Shown here one piece after another: positions 33,421 through 45,488 of a DNA stretch of 64,000 nt. Location of the stretch: assembly GCA_030762935.1 (NCBI GenBank), contig CM060898.1, forward strand, positions 101,935,281 to 101,999,280, read 5' to 3'. A program made the position numbers and the translations under genes. This DNA comes from Hymenopus coronatus (lineage: Eukaryota > Arthropoda > Insecta > Mantodea > Hymenopodidae). The first letter of the stretch is position 1, and each line of letters starts with the position of its first letter. The notes beneath the pieces were generated by a model that did no database searches, had not been told where the DNA came from, and was given only the letters and a program-made list of their open reading frames with translations.

Positions 33421-34031
33421 TTAAAAATTCCCTTCCGGAATGAATGTTTAGTCAAAGGAAGGCCGAACCCTGACCTAGACGCCCCATTCTTGTATACCTG
33501 AGTCACAGCTGTTTTGTATAAAGTGCACATGTTGCGGTGACACCCGGGTCCGGCTCACCCGGGGGGGGGTCGTACTGGCGCCGCTCGAACCGATTTTCAG
33601 GAGACCGTGACGTCATTCATCACACAGCTTCTGACAAGCCATTTCAGTAATGCCCTCAGGATGTGGGTTTTTAGCCCGTTGCCGCGGGTAGGAGGGGTAA
33701 TTTGAGCCAGGTTGCCTGCCCTCAAGCCGCCCTTAGCTAGCAATGTGTTGGTTACACCTCCTTCTTGTTAATTTAGCCTTCAAACATGGAAATAAATGGA
33801 GAGGTTCTTGCCTACGTGAAGAATTATGGGCAATATTTTTAAAGTTATAATTGAAAACGTTATAACACGATACTTTGTAATTAAGAACGCAGACCGACTG
33901 ACTCTCACTGATAAATATTTCTCCATAATTCTCAAGCTTATTTGCACAGCTTAAATAGTTATTTTAAATTCAACATAAACTCACGACACAACGTACAGCA
34001 TACATAATTAATACAGCATACTATTACCAAT
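33421..34031. other. Unassigned; GC-rich island 33470-33760
   Basis: The GC-rich stretch (ACCCGGGTCCGGCTCACCCG, TTGCCGCGGGTAGGAGGGG) is unlike the surroundings. It has no frame of note and ends in AT-rich sequence. Possibly a further SINE or a small CpG-rich segment. Confidence 0.4.
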
Positions 34032-34898
34032 AGAAAAATCTGATGTGTTACACTCACATGACTTTCTCTAGCTCCTCTACAAACAAACTTGTTACAAAAG
34101 ATTATTCTTCCTTCGAGATAAACATTAACACAATGTTCTTATTACTTAGTTCCTTATAAGTAGAAGGGAACTAAAGGAATGCGCTATGCATTAAATGCAT
34201 AGTCAAATGTCTTAAAAGCTTTCGTTATGCGATTGTCATTGCAAATCGCTTCTTTGCTTGGCCAGGAGTAGAACAAAAGAAAAACGGACATTTCCGTCTG
34301 GGAAAAGTATAAGTACTTCCCAATTGAAAGCAATAACAAGGAATACCTCGAAAACGCTCCATGAAAAAAATGTATATGTCACTTGTCTATTTTAACAAGA
34401 TCTAAATTTTTTGTAAAGTAAGTTTTCGTCTATCTCTTACGGTTTACTAGTTATGCAAAATTAATCCAGAATAAACAAGTCTTTAGAAACTATTCCCAGG
34501 AAATTCAAGATATTAATTTAGTTTGTGATATAAATAGCTTTAATATGTAGTATTTTAATCAAAATCGTTAGAGCCATTTTTAAGAAAAAAAATTCTAAAC
34601 TTGTTCCTTGTAAAGGGAAGTTAGGGTTGGGAGGATTTTCTTGAAAATCTTCGTGTCGCATCCTTGGAAGATACCAAACTTAAGTACCATGTTTGGTATT
34701 CAACCGTTATCCCGTTTTTGAGCTATGCTGTCCACAGGCACACACACATACAAATTGTTTCTGAAAAAGCTTATTTTGGATTCAGGGGGTACCAAAACCT
34801 GTATTTCCAGTGAAATCTCGACATCGAAGTTTTGGGTGGAATACAATACTTCTCTATTCCTATTACATTGTACATACGGGGCTAGAGAAAGTAAAAAA
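34032..34898 (-). repeat. Unit H, full length
   Basis: From AAAAATCTGATGTGTTAC to hairpin variant TTACATTGTACATACGGGGC and AGAGAAAGTAAAAA. CA tract nearly lost. Confidence 0.88.
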
Positions 34899-34902
34899 GC
34901 GG

Positions 34903-35672
34903 ACATATTTCCTTACAAAAGACTATTCTTTTATCCAAGTCATGCCAATCGAGATAAGCATTGCTAGAATTTGTTTTATTATTGCTTCTTTGTAAGTAGA
35001 AGGGAAACAAGGGAATGCACTGGACTAAAGCGATAGTCAGGTGTTTTAAAAGCAGGTCGTTAGGTGAAATAATTGACACTCTGTTCTCTTCGTAAGCGAG
35101 AAGTAAACAAAATAGTCGAAAATAAAGATGTCTCCCGCTTGAGAAAAGTTTATGAACCTTAAAACTGAAACCAAAAACTCAGAATATCAAGAAAACACTT
35201 ACCTCAGCAAAAATAAAATAAACAAAAATGTATATGACATAAATCGCGTGTGTTAATGAGACCTACATTTTGTGTGTGATAAGTTTTTGTCTATCTCTTA
35301 CGGTTTACCAGTTATAGAAAGGCTATACAAAAGTCATCCAGAATAGAGGTCTTCAGAGACTATTCCCAGAAAATTCAAGATATACATTGCATTTACCATG
35401 AAAATATCTTAAAACATATGGCATTTTAATAAAAATCCTTTGAACTATTTTTGAGAAATTAAAATTTTCGACAAATGTTGAATGTAAAGGGTAGTTGAAG
35501 GTTTGGGAATTTTCTTGAAAATATTCGGAAGTTAACTGATTTTTGAGCTATGCTGTTTATGCGGTTTAAAAATGCTTTATGTGGATTCAGGGGTCTCAAA
35601 ACATGTATTCCCGATCGCATCTCTATATCGAATTTAAGGGTGCAGTACAATATCTTTTCTATCCACTGCGCA
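34903..35672 (-). repeat. Unit H, tail tip missing
   Basis: Begins at TTCCTTACAAAAGACTATTC directly after the previous hairpin; (h) to (b) recognisable, with a degenerate landmark (c)-(d). Ends CTTTTCTATCCACTGCGC. Confidence 0.75.
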
Positions 35673-35838
35673 CATTACTGACTTCTCGTTTTTGAATTAT
35701 GCTACACATAGACACATACACACACTCAATGTTTCTAAAAATGGTTTTTCTTTAATTCAGGGGCTCAAAATATGCATTTCTTGTGAAATCTCGGTATCGA
35801 ATTTTTCTATCGCCTATGCAAGTACAGAACACTTGAGT
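35673..35838 (-). repeat. Unit H fragment, landmarks (d) to (b)
   Basis: GACTTCTCGTTTTTGAATTA, a short (CA)n run, and TGTGAAATCTCGGTATCG. No hairpin. Confidence 0.65.
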
Positions 35839-35842
35839 TTTT

Positions 35843-36075
35843 AGTTTAATAGTGTTTAACGCCCGCTTTTACTACAACGGCACCGCAGGCGATGAATCAC
35901 ATGATACATGGTATGAAGATGGAGCACCGGTAGAATACTATCGCGGGGAAGAAAGGAGAACCCAGAGAAAACCCGCCCATGCGCTGCTGTGTCCACCACA
36001 AATCTCAGAAGCGGTCGCCTGGGTGCGAACCCAGGACACCTTGGCCACGGCGCGGTCAGAGTGCTTGATAGAGTA
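35843..36075 (-). repeat. SINE A
   Basis: Inverse of the other copies: AACGCCCGCTTTTACTAC at the low end, GGAGCACCGGTAGAATAC, GGAGAACCCAGAGAAAACCC, and tRNA-like GGGTTCGCACCCAGG at the high end. A 74-codon frame across it is incidental. Confidence 0.75.
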
Positions 36076-36193
36076 AGTAAACTTTCTACAGATAAAATTA
36101 CTCGATATTATTGGTTCTCTCGTTAATGTAATGGATATGTAAGGAATTAAATATTACTAGTGAAGCATTCTAATCTGCAACTGTTTTTGTTCT

Positions 36194-37034
36194 TTTTACT
36201 TTCTCTATACGTACTATGTACATAGTGTGTAGAGAAGGTATTGTATGCATCCAAAAATTCAATACCGAGATTTCACCAGAAATGTATGTTTTTACACCTC
36301 TTGAATCCCAAAAAAAAAACAAAAAAAAACAGACATACATATTTCTAAAAATGTGTCTTTGGGCTGCATAGCTGGAAAAACGAAAAATCCGTTAAAAATC
36401 AAACTTGGTATTTACGTTTGGTACCTTCCAAGGATGCGACGCGGAGATTTTCAGGAAAATCCCGCCACCCATGGAACTTTCTTCGAAAATTTTGATTTTC
36501 TCAAAAGAGGCTCTAACGATTTTGATTAAAATCTGTTACACTTAAGATATTTGTATGACAAATAAAATGTATATCTTGAAGTTTCTGGGAATAACCTCTA
36601 AAGACCTCTTTACTCTGGATGATTTTTATTGAATTTTGCATAACTGGTAAACTGTAAGAGATAGACAAAAACTTACCTCACAGAAAATGTAGAGCACATT
36701 AAAACACACAATGTATGTTATATAATTTTTTTCGTGGAGCTGATTTTTTTCAGATATTCCTAGTTTTTTGTTTCAGCTTTGAAACATTTATGCTTTCTCA
36801 ACTCCTGTCCATACAAACAAAGGAACTTCAGTCACACAGCAACCAGCTTTTGGTTGTTACTTTAACATATGTTGCTCCCTTATTTCGCTTCCACTTACAA
36901 GAAAGCAAATAATAAGACTATTTCTGCTAATTTTTCTCGATTAGCATGAAGTAAAGAGAAGCATAAGCTTTTTAACAATAATTTGTTGTGGAGATGTGGT
37001 GAAAGTCAGGTGTATGGAATACATCAGATCTTTT
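36194..37034 (+). repeat. Unit H, full length
   Basis: Hairpin ATACGTACTATGTACATAG. GT tract replaced by an A-rich run (36310-36332). All of (e)-(i) present; ends ATACATCAGATCTTTT. Confidence 0.88.
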
Positions 37035-37371
37035 ATTTTTCTTTTTTGTTCTCAAACTTGAGCATATGGGAGTGAAAACCGAAAACGCGGGTATTTCTAT
37101 TTTCGGTTTAGTTTAGATTAGTACGAATAAATTTCATATTTTCAGCAAATATAAACGGAACACTGAATGTAAGAACAAGAAATGAGACCGAGGTAAAATT
37201 CTGTACAGTAATGGCAATACCTGTTTTTGCACGGGGTTGAGAACTAGGCCATGTCAAGCAAGGATATTAAAAATTGCAAGCTACAGAAATAAAATATATC
37301 AGATCTGTAAAAGGTCAAACCAGAACAAACAGGCTTACAAATAATGATATAGGAAAGAATTAAAAGAAGAA
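37035..37371. other. Unassigned sequence
   Basis: No family match; A-rich, no frame. Confidence 0.4.
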
Positions 37372-37737
37372 CAAAATATGATGTGCTTCATTCACATTGC
37401 TTTCTGTATCTATGCTGCAGCAAACTGCTTTTACAAAAGCATATTCTTCTATCTACTTAATACTAATCGAGATAAACATTAGCAGAAATTGTCTACTACT
37501 TGCTTCCTTGTAGGAGGAAGGAAAATAAGAGAATACTGTAAGCTAAACTGATAGTCAAATATTTTAAAAGCTGTCACTATGCAATTGACATTGATATTCC
37601 GGGTTTACCATGTCCAGGAATAAAACTTAAGAAACATGAAACCGAAGAGGGTTTTCTTTGTGAAAATGTTTAAATACTTTAAAAATGACACCAATATTAT
37701 CTTGGAATACCTTGAAAAACGTTAAGTATACCAAATT
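37372..37737 (-). repeat. Unit H, tail half
   Basis: AAAATATGATGTGCTTCATTC through (h) and a weak (g). Truncated where the plus unit's hairpin begins. Confidence 0.75.
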
Positions 37738-38563
37738 GTTACTTTCTCTTCTTGTACTATGTACATAGTATATAGAGAACGTATTGTATTGCACCCAAAG
37801 ATTCGATATCGAGATTCCACCAGAAACGCATGTTTTGGGACCCCCTGAATAAAAGAAATTCTAGAAAAAGCTCTCTTGTGTGTTTGTCTTGGATAGCATA
37901 GCTCAAAAACGAAAAGTCCGTTAAATACCAAACTGGGTATTTAAGTTCGGTATCTTCCAAGGATACGACAAGAAGATTTTCAAGAAAATCCCCCACCCCT
38001 AACTTACGCTTTACATGGAAATTTTTTCGAAAATTTTGATTTTCTCAAAAATGGCTCTAATATGCGATATTTTAATCAAAACCGTTAAATATACTTACAT
38101 GACAAATAAAATGTATATATTGAATTTTCTGGGAATAGCCTCTGAAGACATCTTTATTCTGAATGCACTTTTCGGAATTTTGCATAACTGGTAAACCGTA
38201 AGAAAGATAAAAAACTTACTACACAAAAAATGTAGAACTGGTTAAAACACACAATTTTAAGATATTCCCTATTATTGATTTCAGTTTTAATATACTTATA
38301 CTTTTCTCACACGTTAGCTTGTCAACACCTACCCCAGCAAAGAATCTATACCATAGCAACTACATCTTAAAGCATTTAACTGTAGGTTTAGTCTAGTATA
38401 TATCCCTTGTTTCCTTTCTACCTAAAAGGAACTAAGTAATTAAACCATTTCCGCTAATGTTTATCTCTATTAGCATGAAGCAGATAGAAGAATAAGCTTT
38501 TTAACAATAATTTGTTACAGAGATGTATAGAAAGTCATGTGAATGAGAACACCAGATTTATTG
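37738..38563 (+). repeat. Unit H, with a small internal inversion
   Basis: Hairpin CTTGTACTATGTACATAG; landmarks (b), (d)-(i). Around 38062-38090 the text AATATGCGATATTTTAATC reads in the opposite sense to the unit, so a ~30 bp piece is inverted. Confidence 0.82.
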
Positions 38564-38599
38564 TGCAGTAACCTTTTAAAAATTACAAAAATGAACTGA

Positions 38600-38872
38600 A
38601 AATTGAGAGGTCATTTCCAGAAAAAGCAATATATATGTTTGTGTGTGTGCGTGTTAATATATTGGCATTTCAATGAAAATCTTTAGAGCATTTTTTTAGA
38701 AAATCAAAACTTTCGAAAAATTTCCAAGTACACATTACACACACACGGGCCCGTTTGGACTCCGGGGACCTCAAAATATATATTTCCGGTGAAATCTCGC
38801 CATCGAACTTTGGGTGAAATGCAGTACCCTCTCTATGTACAATGTATGAAACAGAGAAAATAAAAAATGCAA
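38600..38872 (-). repeat. Unit H, hairpin-side fragment
   Basis: From a GTGTGTGTGCGTG run and CAAAACTTTCGAAAAATTTC to GTGAAATCTCGCCATCG and a remnant hairpin CTATGTACAATGTATG. The (d) palindrome is missing. Confidence 0.65.
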
Positions 38873-39148
38873 GCAATAGAACTGAAATTTCATAGATCAG
38901 TAAAAGATTGCACCTGTTTGGTTAGGTTTACCTAAAGAATTAAAGTTAATATAGCTGGAAGAAGAAATACGTGATCACAGAAAATAGGGAATTCAGCATA
39001 TTTACTCTAACTGCATTCCGAAGAAAATTCTTAACTATAGAACCAATAGGCAGATGAGATCCGGAACGACCATGAAATCGCTGTATAGACGAGTGAAGTG
39101 GATATAGACCGAAAATTTACCCTGTGGTGGTGCTGATGATTATGCTCT

Positions 39149-39838
39149 ACTTGATGTGCTTCATTCACATGAATTTCTCTACATCTCTTATCAAATATTG
39201 CTAATAACCTTATTCTTCTATTTGCTTCATGCTAATCAGAGTAAAGATTAGCAAAACGGTCTTATTACTTAGTTCCTTTAAGTAAGGGAAATAAGGGAAT
39301 GCACTAAACTAAACCGACAGTCAAATGTTTTAAAATGTGGTTGCTCTAGGATTGAAATCCGTTTCTTTGCGTGACCAGGTGTTCACAAGTTGCCGTATGA
39401 GAAACATTTAATTACCTATTTTAAAACTGAAACCCATAACAAATAATATCTCCAAAATAGTCAACTCCAGGAAAAAAAAAATATATATATATACATATAT
39501 GTCATAAATTGTATTTTAATGAGAACATTTTTTGTGTAATAAGTTTCTGTCTATCTCTTATTGTTTACCTGGTATGCAAAATTCAGAAAAATTCATCCAG
39601 AATAGAGAGATCTTCAGACACTATTCCTAGAAATTTCAAGATATACATTTTATTTGTCATTTAAATATCTTAAATATGAGAGAATTTTAATCAATATTGT
39701 TAGAGCCATTTGTGAGAAAATCAAAATTGTTGAAAAGTTTTCCGTGTGAAGGGTAGTTGGGGGTGGAGGGATTTTCTTGAAAATCTTCGTGTCGCATCCT
39801 TGGAAGATACTGAACTTAAATACAAAGTTTGGTATTTA
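39149..39838 (-). repeat. Unit H, truncated at landmark (d)
   Basis: From ACTTGATGTGCTTCATTC to the TACAAAGTTTGGTATTTAC remnant palindrome, where it stops. Confidence 0.8.
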
Positions 39839-39885
39839 CAAAGGTAGAGAGAGTAATATAAATAGAACACATCAGATTTTTTCTG
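39839..39885 (+). repeat. Unit H tail tip
   Basis: GGTAGAGAGAGTAATATAAA then AACACATCAGATTTTTT: only the last ~45 bp, fused to an inverted partial unit. Confidence 0.6.
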
Positions 39886-41460
39886 CTAAAGTAATGTTCA
39901 AATAAGTGCATTCCCCTCTGTGAAGAGAACCATCTCCTAAGCTGATGACATTTCTCATCTGATACATCTCTTGTAATGTAAAACAATTCTTGTAATCTCC
40001 TTGAAAGAGTAATGACCTACGTTTTCCGCTTGTTAGTTGCAGTCCCACATTAATCAAGCCAGATCCAAATCTGGGGAACTAAGTTCAGATGCCGCAAGGT
40101 TAAGTGGCGACATCATTCTGGGCATTGGTTTAATTTACTCACATCCTTAAGGGCTTGAAAATTAAGTAGGACAAAGAATTTGGCTGCAATCTTGCACATG
40201 CAGAATACTAAGGTTTGCAAAAGGTTGTAAATAATTAACAAGTAAGATAATATAAATAAATATATGTAATATGCAAATAATACTATATTATTAGAGAACG
40301 TTAGCATAAACTTGGCCTATGTAAGAGAGAAGATATAGCTGAAACTGTACATGTTATAAAAGAGAAATCTCTCGCAAGGTTTTTGTGGACAATAGCTGAG
40401 GTGAAACGTATAAGACAATGTTAAAAAGACTACACAATTCTTAGTAGGGGTGGGGATATAATAAAAATGCGACAGTAATTGGGGAGCTTGCAACCAAAGT
40501 GAGATACTATAATAGATTTTACTGGCTTATGAGAAGAGACGCTACTGGTAGCGGGAAGAGTAGCCTATCAGAGCATAGTTTTAATGCTTAGGCAGAATAG
40601 GTGTGTTTGATATTTTATATGGAGACGTAAGTTCTTAGTTCAGTTCGTCTTTAGATTAGATTAGGTTAGAAAGCATTCTGTAGGTTCGTTTAGGCCAGGA
40701 AGCCACTGAACATAGAACTTGTCAAGACATATACATGTATACATATGTTTATATACAATGGAAAAAAACAATGTATAAAGCTCGTGCTTAAAGCTTGGGT
40801 TACAAAAACAGCAGAATAGTCATATAATCGCACCATTTTTATTTGAGGCCTCTACTATACTTAATGTGCTCTATAAAAGCACATGAACTTTTTTCTTTCT
40901 TTTTTTTTTCAATCGCATAAGAACAAAGAGTATCAAAAATTAGTGTTAAAATGTATAAATAAATATAATTTCATTATATGTCATACTGATGTAATGTCAG
41001 ATGATAGTTTTCTAACTATCGACATAATTACTACTAGTAATTATATAAAACTAAAATATGATTATTGTATTATTTTCTCTTCTAAATGTTAACAAATTAC
41101 AATACATATTTACAAATATGTTATAGAATTTCCAATGCAAAAATTTACAATTATGCACTAGAGTGTAAAATATCAAAGCATTAGGCATTACAGACCTTGT
41201 GTCATTACTAAATAGTAAAAAATTCATTTGATACATTTGTACGAGTCAAAGTATACATAAGTTTAATTTGAATATAAAACACACACACTAATATACACAA
41301 AATGCAATACATTATAATAGTTATAAATATAATGACTGTTGACAGTATTGTCAGACAGATTTGTCACTTAAATATTCATCTACAGAGTAAAATCATTTAT
41401 TTAGTTATTGTATAACATAGATGTCCTCATTTAAGGTATGATTGCCTTCCAAAATTGGGT
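39886..41460. other. Unassigned AT-rich sequence, 1.6 kb
   Basis: No family match and no credible frame. A TATATACATATGTTTATATAC-like patch lies near 40735-40757. Runs of T and A are common. This is the longest repeat-free AT-rich block. Confidence 0.45.
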
Positions 41461-41792
41461 GACTTATTATGAGTAATTCCCTTAGTGCACTTCAAAACGT
41501 TCGTGTTGCGCATTCAGGATGTCCTCTACATTTTACACGCTTCTGGCGTTAATGTGGGGCTTGCATGGATTCCTGGACACGTGGGTTGCCAGGGAATGAA
41601 CTGGCGGATTTGAGTTCTGTGGTTACCGACTTTAATGGCGGTGTTACTACTAATTGTATGACAGTCGAAGGCGGAGAGCGGTGTTTTCGCCCTGGATTGG
41701 CGAGTGGTCAGATCGCGAAAACAAACTTAGGGAAGTGAAGGCACTCTTTGTAACCTCCTCACGCATATCTCGTCACAAGGAGGTTATGTTGG
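41461..41792 (+). pseudogene. LINE RNase H-like domain fragment
   Basis: Frame-shifted translation gives GVNVGLAWIPGHVGCQG, then in another frame NELADLSSVVTDF. The W-x-P-G-H-x-G-x-x-G-N-E-x-A-D block is the C-terminal motif of RNase H domains in I/Jockey-type LINEs. Downstream SRHKEVMLA resembles the stretch after RNase H. A frameshift near 41593 kills it. A unit H begins at the end. Confidence 0.6.
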
Positions 41793-42541
41793 CCTATGTA
41801 CATAGTGCACAGAGAAAGTATTGTATTGCACCTAAAAAATCGATACAGAAATTTCACCGGAAATATATGTTTTGAGACCTCCATTTTTAGAAAAATGTCC
41901 GTGTGTGTGTCTGTATCTCTGTCAGTGTGTGATTTTGAAGGAAATTCCGGCACACCCAACTACCCTTTACATGGAACTTTTTTCGAAATGTTTTATTTTC
42001 TCAAAAATGACTCTTAAGCATTTTAATTAAAATATCGTACATAAAAGATATTTACCTGACATATAAAATGTATATCTTGGCTTTTTTGGGAATAGTCTCT
42101 AAAGACCTCTTTATTCTGAATGACTTTTGCGTAAGGGCTAACCCGTAAGAGATAGAAAAAAACTTACTACAAAAAATGTAAATCACGTTAAAACACACAA
42201 TTTTATGTTATGTAAATTTTACTTGTGAGGATGACGTTTTTGAGATATTCCTTGTTGTTAGTTTCAGCTTTAAAATACTTATACTTTACTCATCCGGGAA
42301 GTTGTAAACTCCTGTCCATACAGACATGGGAACTTCAATCACATAGCAACCAGCTTTTGACTGTCACGTTAGCCTATGGTACACTCTTATTTTCCTTCTA
42401 CTTACATGGAAGCAAGTGATAAGAATATTTCTGCTAATTGTTTTTCCATTAGCATGAAGTAAATAGAAGAATAAGCTTTTTAACAATAATTTGTTGCAGA
42501 GATGTAGAGAAAGTCATGCGAATGGAACACATCAGATTTTT
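41793..42541 (+). repeat. Unit H, 5' hairpin arm missing, inside LINE remains
   Basis: Begins within the hairpin at CTATGTACATAGTGCACAG; landmark (d)-(e) partly deleted (GTGTGATTTTGAAGGAAATT). (f)-(i) are intact, ending CACATCAGATTTTTAC. LINE-like sequence lies on both sides. Confidence 0.85.
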
Positions 42542-43100
42542 ACAAGTAGATATCAGCTTATTAAGGAACTACAACTGCGCCGAAGTTTTTGTCCGTATTC
42601 GTTAGAGTGTACTCCTCTAGCACTTTTACGAGTCACTCTGCAACTGCCGGCCAGTCTTTTGGAGATCCTAGCCGATGAACCTGCAAGGTTTGTAAATGTT
42701 TACCTCAAGTGACATTTGCACTTAGGCTCTAGTTTTATTTTCTGACGTCTGCAAATGAAGCGATATTTACGGATTTTAACTATTTTACCTCAAGTGACGG
42801 TTACCTTGATTTAGTTTTAATTCTATTTCTATCCTTTTAGCTATATTGCCATTGTGTTTGGCTTCATTTAGAGCTTTTGCCATTCACTGCTGTATTTCCA
42901 TATGGTTTATGTCACTTTGGCCACCATTTCATTCATTTATTTTATTCTTGTTACTTATTTCCAATTTTTTCCTCGGAATAGTTTTCTAAGGACGCTAATG
43001 GTCTTAGTAGTTGACAACCTTAAGCCTGGTTCATCATCATTATCATCATTTACTGTACAGTACAGTTCAGTTCGTTTAGGTATTTCGGTATTTTCTTTTG
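42542..43100 (+). mobile_element. Probable LINE C-terminus and 3' UTR
   Basis: A frame ending LLEILADEPARFVNVYLK fits the style of the C-terminal end of I/Jockey-type ORF2. Further on, GGACGCTAATGGTCTTAG recalls LINE 3' UTRs. It sits directly beyond the H unit that follows the RNase H piece, which is what an H insertion into one LINE copy would leave. No A-tail or target duplication was confirmed. Confidence 0.4.
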
Positions 43101-43192
43101 TTTCATTTATATAGCCCCCTTTAAGATGTAAGGTCATATCGGTGGCTTTGCATTAGAAACAACAACTTGTCTGTAGGTTCTTTACGTTGTGT

Positions 43193-44076
43193 TTTTTACT
43201 TTCTCTATACGAACTATATACGTAGTGTACAGAGAAGGTATTGCACTCCACCAAAAAATTCGATACCGAGATTTCACCGGAAATATATGTTTTATGGTCC
43301 CCTGTATCAAAAAAAGCTATTTTCAGAAAAAGGTCCGTGTGTATGTGTGTCCCCGTGTGTCCGTGTGCCTGTGAACACGATAACTCAAAAACGAAAAGTC
43401 GGTAAAATACCAAACTTGGTATTTAAGTTTAGTATCTTCCAGGGATGCTACAAGAAGATTTTGAGAAAAATCCCCCCACCCCCAACTACCCTTTACATGG
43501 AACTTTTTTCGAAAATTTTGATTTTCTCAAAAATGGCTCTAACGATTTTGATTAAAATTTCGGATATTAAACATATTTACCTGACAAATGAAATATATAT
43601 CTTGAATTTTCTGGGAATAGCCTCTGAAGAGTAGTTTATTCTGGATGAATTTTACTAAATTATGAATAACTGCTAAACCGTAAGAGATGGACAAAAACTT
43701 ACTGCATAAAAAGTGTAGAGCACATTAAAACACACAATTTATGTTATATACATTTTTTTCGTGGAGTTCGTCGTTTTTGTGACATTCCTTATTTTTGGTT
43801 TCTGCTATGAAAAACGTATACTTTTCTCATACAGGAACTTGTCAACTCCTATCCATATAAACAAAGGAACTTCATTGACATAGTAACCAGCTTTTGACTA
43901 TCATTTTAATCTACGGTTGTCCCTTATTTCTCCTCTACTTACAAGGATGCGAGTAATAAAACTATTTCTGCTAATTTTTTCTGATTAGCATAAAGTAAAT
44001 AGAAGTATAAGCTTTTTAAGAATTATTTGTTGCAGGGATATGGAGAAAGTCATGTGAATGGTACACATCAGATTTT
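43193..44076 (+). repeat. Unit H, reference copy
   Basis: Full-length and close to consensus: T-run and hairpin at 43193-43239; GATACCGAGATTTCACCGG at 43261; GT-rich tract 43336-43374; palindrome AATACCAAACTTGGTATT at 43406-43423; C-rich block near 43470; (f) near 43612; (g) near 43674; (h) near 43880; tail inverted repeat TGGAGAAAGT at 44041-44050 followed by CATGTGAATGG and ACACATCAG. It is head-to-tail with the next copy. A 155-codon frame (43167-43634) runs through it but has no family motif. Confidence 0.92.
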
Positions 44077-44941
44077 CTACTTTCTCTATACGAACTATAT
44101 ACGTAGTCTATAGAGAAGGTATTGCACTCCACCAAAAAATTCGATACCGAGATTTCACCGGAAATATATGTTTTATAGTCCCCTGTATCCAAAAAAGCTA
44201 TTTTCAGAAAAAGGTCCGTGTGTGTGTGTGTGTGTGTGTGTCCCCGTGTGTCTGTGAACACGATAACTCAAAAACTAAAAGTCGGTAAAATACCAAACTT
44301 GGTATTTAAGTTTAGTATCTTCCAGGGATGCGACACGAAGATTTTGAGAAAAATCCTCCTACCCCAAACTACCTTTTACATGGAACTTTTTTTGAAAATT
44401 TTGATTTTCTAAAAAATGGCTCTAACGATTTTGATTAAAATATCGTATATTAAAGATATTTACCTGACAAATGAATTGTATATTTTGAATTTTCTGGGAA
44501 TAGCCTCTGAAGACTACTTTATTCTGGGTCAATTTTACGGAATCTGTATAACTGCTAAACCGTAAGAGATGGACAAAAATTTACCACACAACAAATGTAG
44601 AGCTCATTAAAACGCACAAATCATCTTATATACATTTTTTTCGTGGAGTTGATTGTTTTTGAGATATTCCTTGTTTTGGTTTCAGCTATAAAAAACTTAT
44701 ACTTTTCTCATACAGGATGTTGTGAACTCGTGTCCATACAAACAAAGCAACTTCAGTCACATAGCAACCAGCATTTGACTATCACTTTAACCTATGTTAC
44801 CCCCTTAATTTGCTTCTAATAACAAGGAAGCAAGTAATAAGACTATTTCTGCTAATTTTTTCTCGATTAGATGAAGTAAATAGAGTAAATTTTTGCTGAG
44901 ATGTAGAGAAAGTTATATGAATGGAACACATGAATATTTTT
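44074..44941 (+). repeat. Unit H, full length
   Basis: Shares private variants with the preceding unit (hairpin GAACTATATACGTAG, CCACCAAAAAATTCG), so the pair probably arose by local duplication. GT tract 44215-44240. The tail is shortened to ATAGAGTAAATTTTTGC and ends at a SINE C A-tail. Confidence 0.9.
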
Positions 44942-44945
44942 TTTT

Positions 44946-45062
44946 TAAATCGCATACATACTTCCAGACACCGTGGGGGATATAAAATAATTCTGGTTAA
45001 AGAAACATTCCCCGCACCAGCTGGGAATCCAACCCGGGACCTCCGGGCTATTTCGGTATTGC
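44946..45062 (-). repeat. SINE C
   Basis: Low end is the tail (poly-T on the plus strand, then CGCATACATACTTCCAGAC and TGGGGGATA). High end is the tRNA-like core: CCCCGCACCAGCTGGGAATC and AACCCGGGACCTCCGGG. Confidence 0.7.
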
Positions 45063-45488
45063 TGATTACTTACGCATTACATGTGATAGGCAAATTCTAA
45101 GTTATATGTGTTTGTGAACGCGTAATGCAGTTTCAGCTATGATCGGATAGAAAAATAACGTGTACATGTATTATGAAATATTTGGTAACAGCTTAAATAA
45201 ATACCTTAAATTAATAGTCACAAATGCGTTAATCTCTAATATAGTTTCTCTTACCGTACACGTACTTCAAAAATAATTGCTCGATTTCGAAAAGCCCAAC
45301 TAGCCAGAGTAAACATAATTAATATATGAAAAACATAATTTACAATAAAGATAGTTCAGAGATAACGAGGAAAAGGGGGGGAACGCAGCAGAATTTAAGG
45401 TTTTCGAATGTCTAAAAATCAACCCCCCTCAGGCTAAGAAAGTATCTCATGTTCACTTTATGCTATTACAATTAAGTTATATTAGATA
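45063..45488. other. Unassigned sequence
   Basis: No family match or frame. A G-run (AAAAGGGGGGGAACG) lies near 45372. Confidence 0.4.

Noticed and set aside
43167..43634. 155-codon open frame through a unit H
   Set aside because: It runs through the hairpin, GT tract and C-rich block. The opposite strand is also open, other copies break it with indels, and no protein motif is visible. It is a chance frame in a well-preserved repeat.
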